Source of the DNA: DTU052 sp050951725
Lineage (GTDB): Bacteria; Bacillota; Syntrophomonadia; Syntrophomonadales; DTU052
Length of the DNA: 64,000 bases
Reading direction: 5' to 3'
Assembly (NCBI GenBank): GCA_050951725.1
Contig: JBMNJO010000001.1
Location: forward strand, 62,001 to 126,000
Below, in pieces: positions 63,514-64,000 of this stretch. Under the pieces are notes generated by a model that saw nothing but the letters and a program-made list of their open reading frames with translations, ran no database searches and was not told the origin of the DNA. The position numbers and the translations under genes are program-made. How positions within the stretch are numbered: position 1 is the stretch's first letter; the number at the start of each line of letters is the position of its first letter.

Positions 63514-63662
63514 TATTCTCCGAGTCCAGTATCCTACGGCATTACTATGGATTATGGACCGTTAGGGTGCATTTGGAAACGAATGCGCCTCCCAGTGTGG
63601 AAAGGAGAATCGATTCAGGTCACCTGCAAGGGCGAGTCTTTTTTTCACGACTCGTCCTTTTT
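63514..63662 (+). promoter_or_regulatory. Moco/Wco-type riboswitch copy 4 with terminator, upstream of fdhD
   Basis: Same core as the three tandem copies in different sequence: TTCTCCGAG (63516) pairs with GGAGAA (63604); CCGTTAGGG; a 10-bp hairpin GGTGCATTTG-GAAA-CGAATGCGCC (63566-63589); then TCCCAGTGTGGAAAGGAG. Helix sequences differ yet stay paired, strong evidence for conserved structure. The terminator is GGGCGAGTC/GACTCGTCC (63630-63657) with TTTTT. Control of fdhD, a molybdenum/tungsten formate dehydrogenase gene, fits this riboswitch class. Confidence 0.75.
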
Positions 63663-63751
63663 ACGTTTTTCACGGTGTAAATAGATCCATTTGAACTGTA
63701 AGAGAGATAACTTGATGGTTGAACAATACTCCATGAAAGGGGCAGCAATAA

Positions 63752-64000
63752 ATGGCAGTGCCGGGCATTTACCAGCAGCATAACATAATCCTTTACCGGG
63801 ATGGTGCAGCCAAATCAACCCAGACCTCAATCGTGGTGGAGAAAACCCTGAAAGTATATCTGGATGAAACCCAGATAGCGGCCCTTACCTGCTCACCAGG
63901 TTACTGGACGGAGCTGGGCATAGGGTATTTATTCAGTCAGGGGTTGATTCAAGACCCGGGACAGATCAAATCAATCCGGTGCGATGAGGCTGAGGATTCC
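63752..64000 (+). CDS. fdhD: formate dehydrogenase accessory sulfurtransferase FdhD, 3' end outside window
   Basis: 83 codons from ATG 63752 to the window edge. The beta-rich start with VVEKTLKVYLDETQIAALTC, the CSPGYWTELGIGYLFSQGLI segment (FdhD consensus: C-P-x-x-x-x-E-L-x-x-G-F-L-x-x-E-G) identify the N-terminal part of FdhD, which transfers sulfur to the Mo/W cofactor of formate dehydrogenase. The catalytic CxxC lies beyond the window. Confidence 0.82.
   Translation, partial: MAVPGIYQQHNIILYRDGAAKSTQTSIVVEKTLKVYLDETQIAALTCSPGYWTELGIGYLFSQGLIQDPGQIKSIRCDEAEDS

Noticed and set aside
63194..63565. 123-aa reading frame after hypE
   Set aside because: Starts inside hypE in another frame, has no ribosome site and runs into the fdhD riboswitch.

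Overview
The window reads as a chromosomal segment of a strictly anaerobic, Gram-positive-type (Bacillota, Clostridia/Peptococcaceae- or Syntrophomonas-like) bacterium. This is inferred from the gene content: a membrane-anchored uptake [NiFe] hydrogenase with its full hyp set, an ECF nickel transporter, double-cubane-cluster (2-hydroxyacyl-CoA dehydratase family) proteins, lactate/glycolate oxidation genes, a CBS-type pyrophosphatase, strong Shine-Dalgarno sequences and frequent GTG/TTG starts. The exact genus cannot be fixed from sequence reading alone.

Layout. 1-6.8 kb: 3'-truncated metallo-beta-lactamase-fold hydrolase, PAS-GGDEF-HD-GYP protein, sigma-54 activator, a tiny helical protein, farnesyl diphosphate synthase and a PilT-like ATPase. 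7-16 kb: GlcF/GlcD-type oxidase divergent from lactate racemase larA, which overlaps murB, then DedA, a radical SAM protein, CBS-pyrophosphatase and tRNA-Ala(CGC). 16.5-18.2 kb: a two-gene membrane-protein cassette whose internally deleted second copy lies at 40.1-40.6 kb. 18.5-22.7 kb: an orphan two-repeat CRISPR and an operon of a truncated unknown gene, a CARF-HEPN-CARF effector and a CCA-adding enzyme. 22.7-26.6 kb: an IS3-type element abutting a truncated IS66 element, which abuts a truncated HD-GYP gene. 26.6-30.5 kb: PsuG-like glycosidase divergent from a ribose-type ABC importer. 30.5-35.7 kb: a double-cubane-cluster system (two DCCP-like proteins, one ASKHA activator) with DUF3343, DUF1858 and YedF sulfur/selenium-type accessories. 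35.9-39 kb: FmdE-like protein and NMT1/SsuABC-type importer. 39.8-40.6 kb: relics (nifS, cassette). 40.7-47.3 kb: membrane protein, thioesterase, ABC exporter and two-component system. 47.5-52.9 kb: nickel locus (DUF3842, FmdE, CooT-DUF4198 fusion, NikMNQO) carrying a 212-bp palindromic element. 53.0-64 kb: three tandem molybdenum/tungsten-cofactor-type riboswitches, each with its own terminator, then hypA-hypB-hydrogenase small/large/cytochrome b-protease-hypF(frameshifted)-hypC-hypD-hypE, then a fourth copy of the same RNA in front of fdhD.

How it fits together. The last 16 kb form a hydrogen-uptake unit: nickel import feeds HypA/HypB, HypCDEF build the Fe(CN)2CO centre, the protease trims the large subunit, and the Tat-exported heterodimer is anchored by cytochrome b. 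The unexpected part is control of this nickel enzyme by what look like Moco/Wco riboswitches, in triplicate. The other candidate for new biology is the CARF-HEPN-CARF gene translationally overlapping a CCA-adding enzyme.
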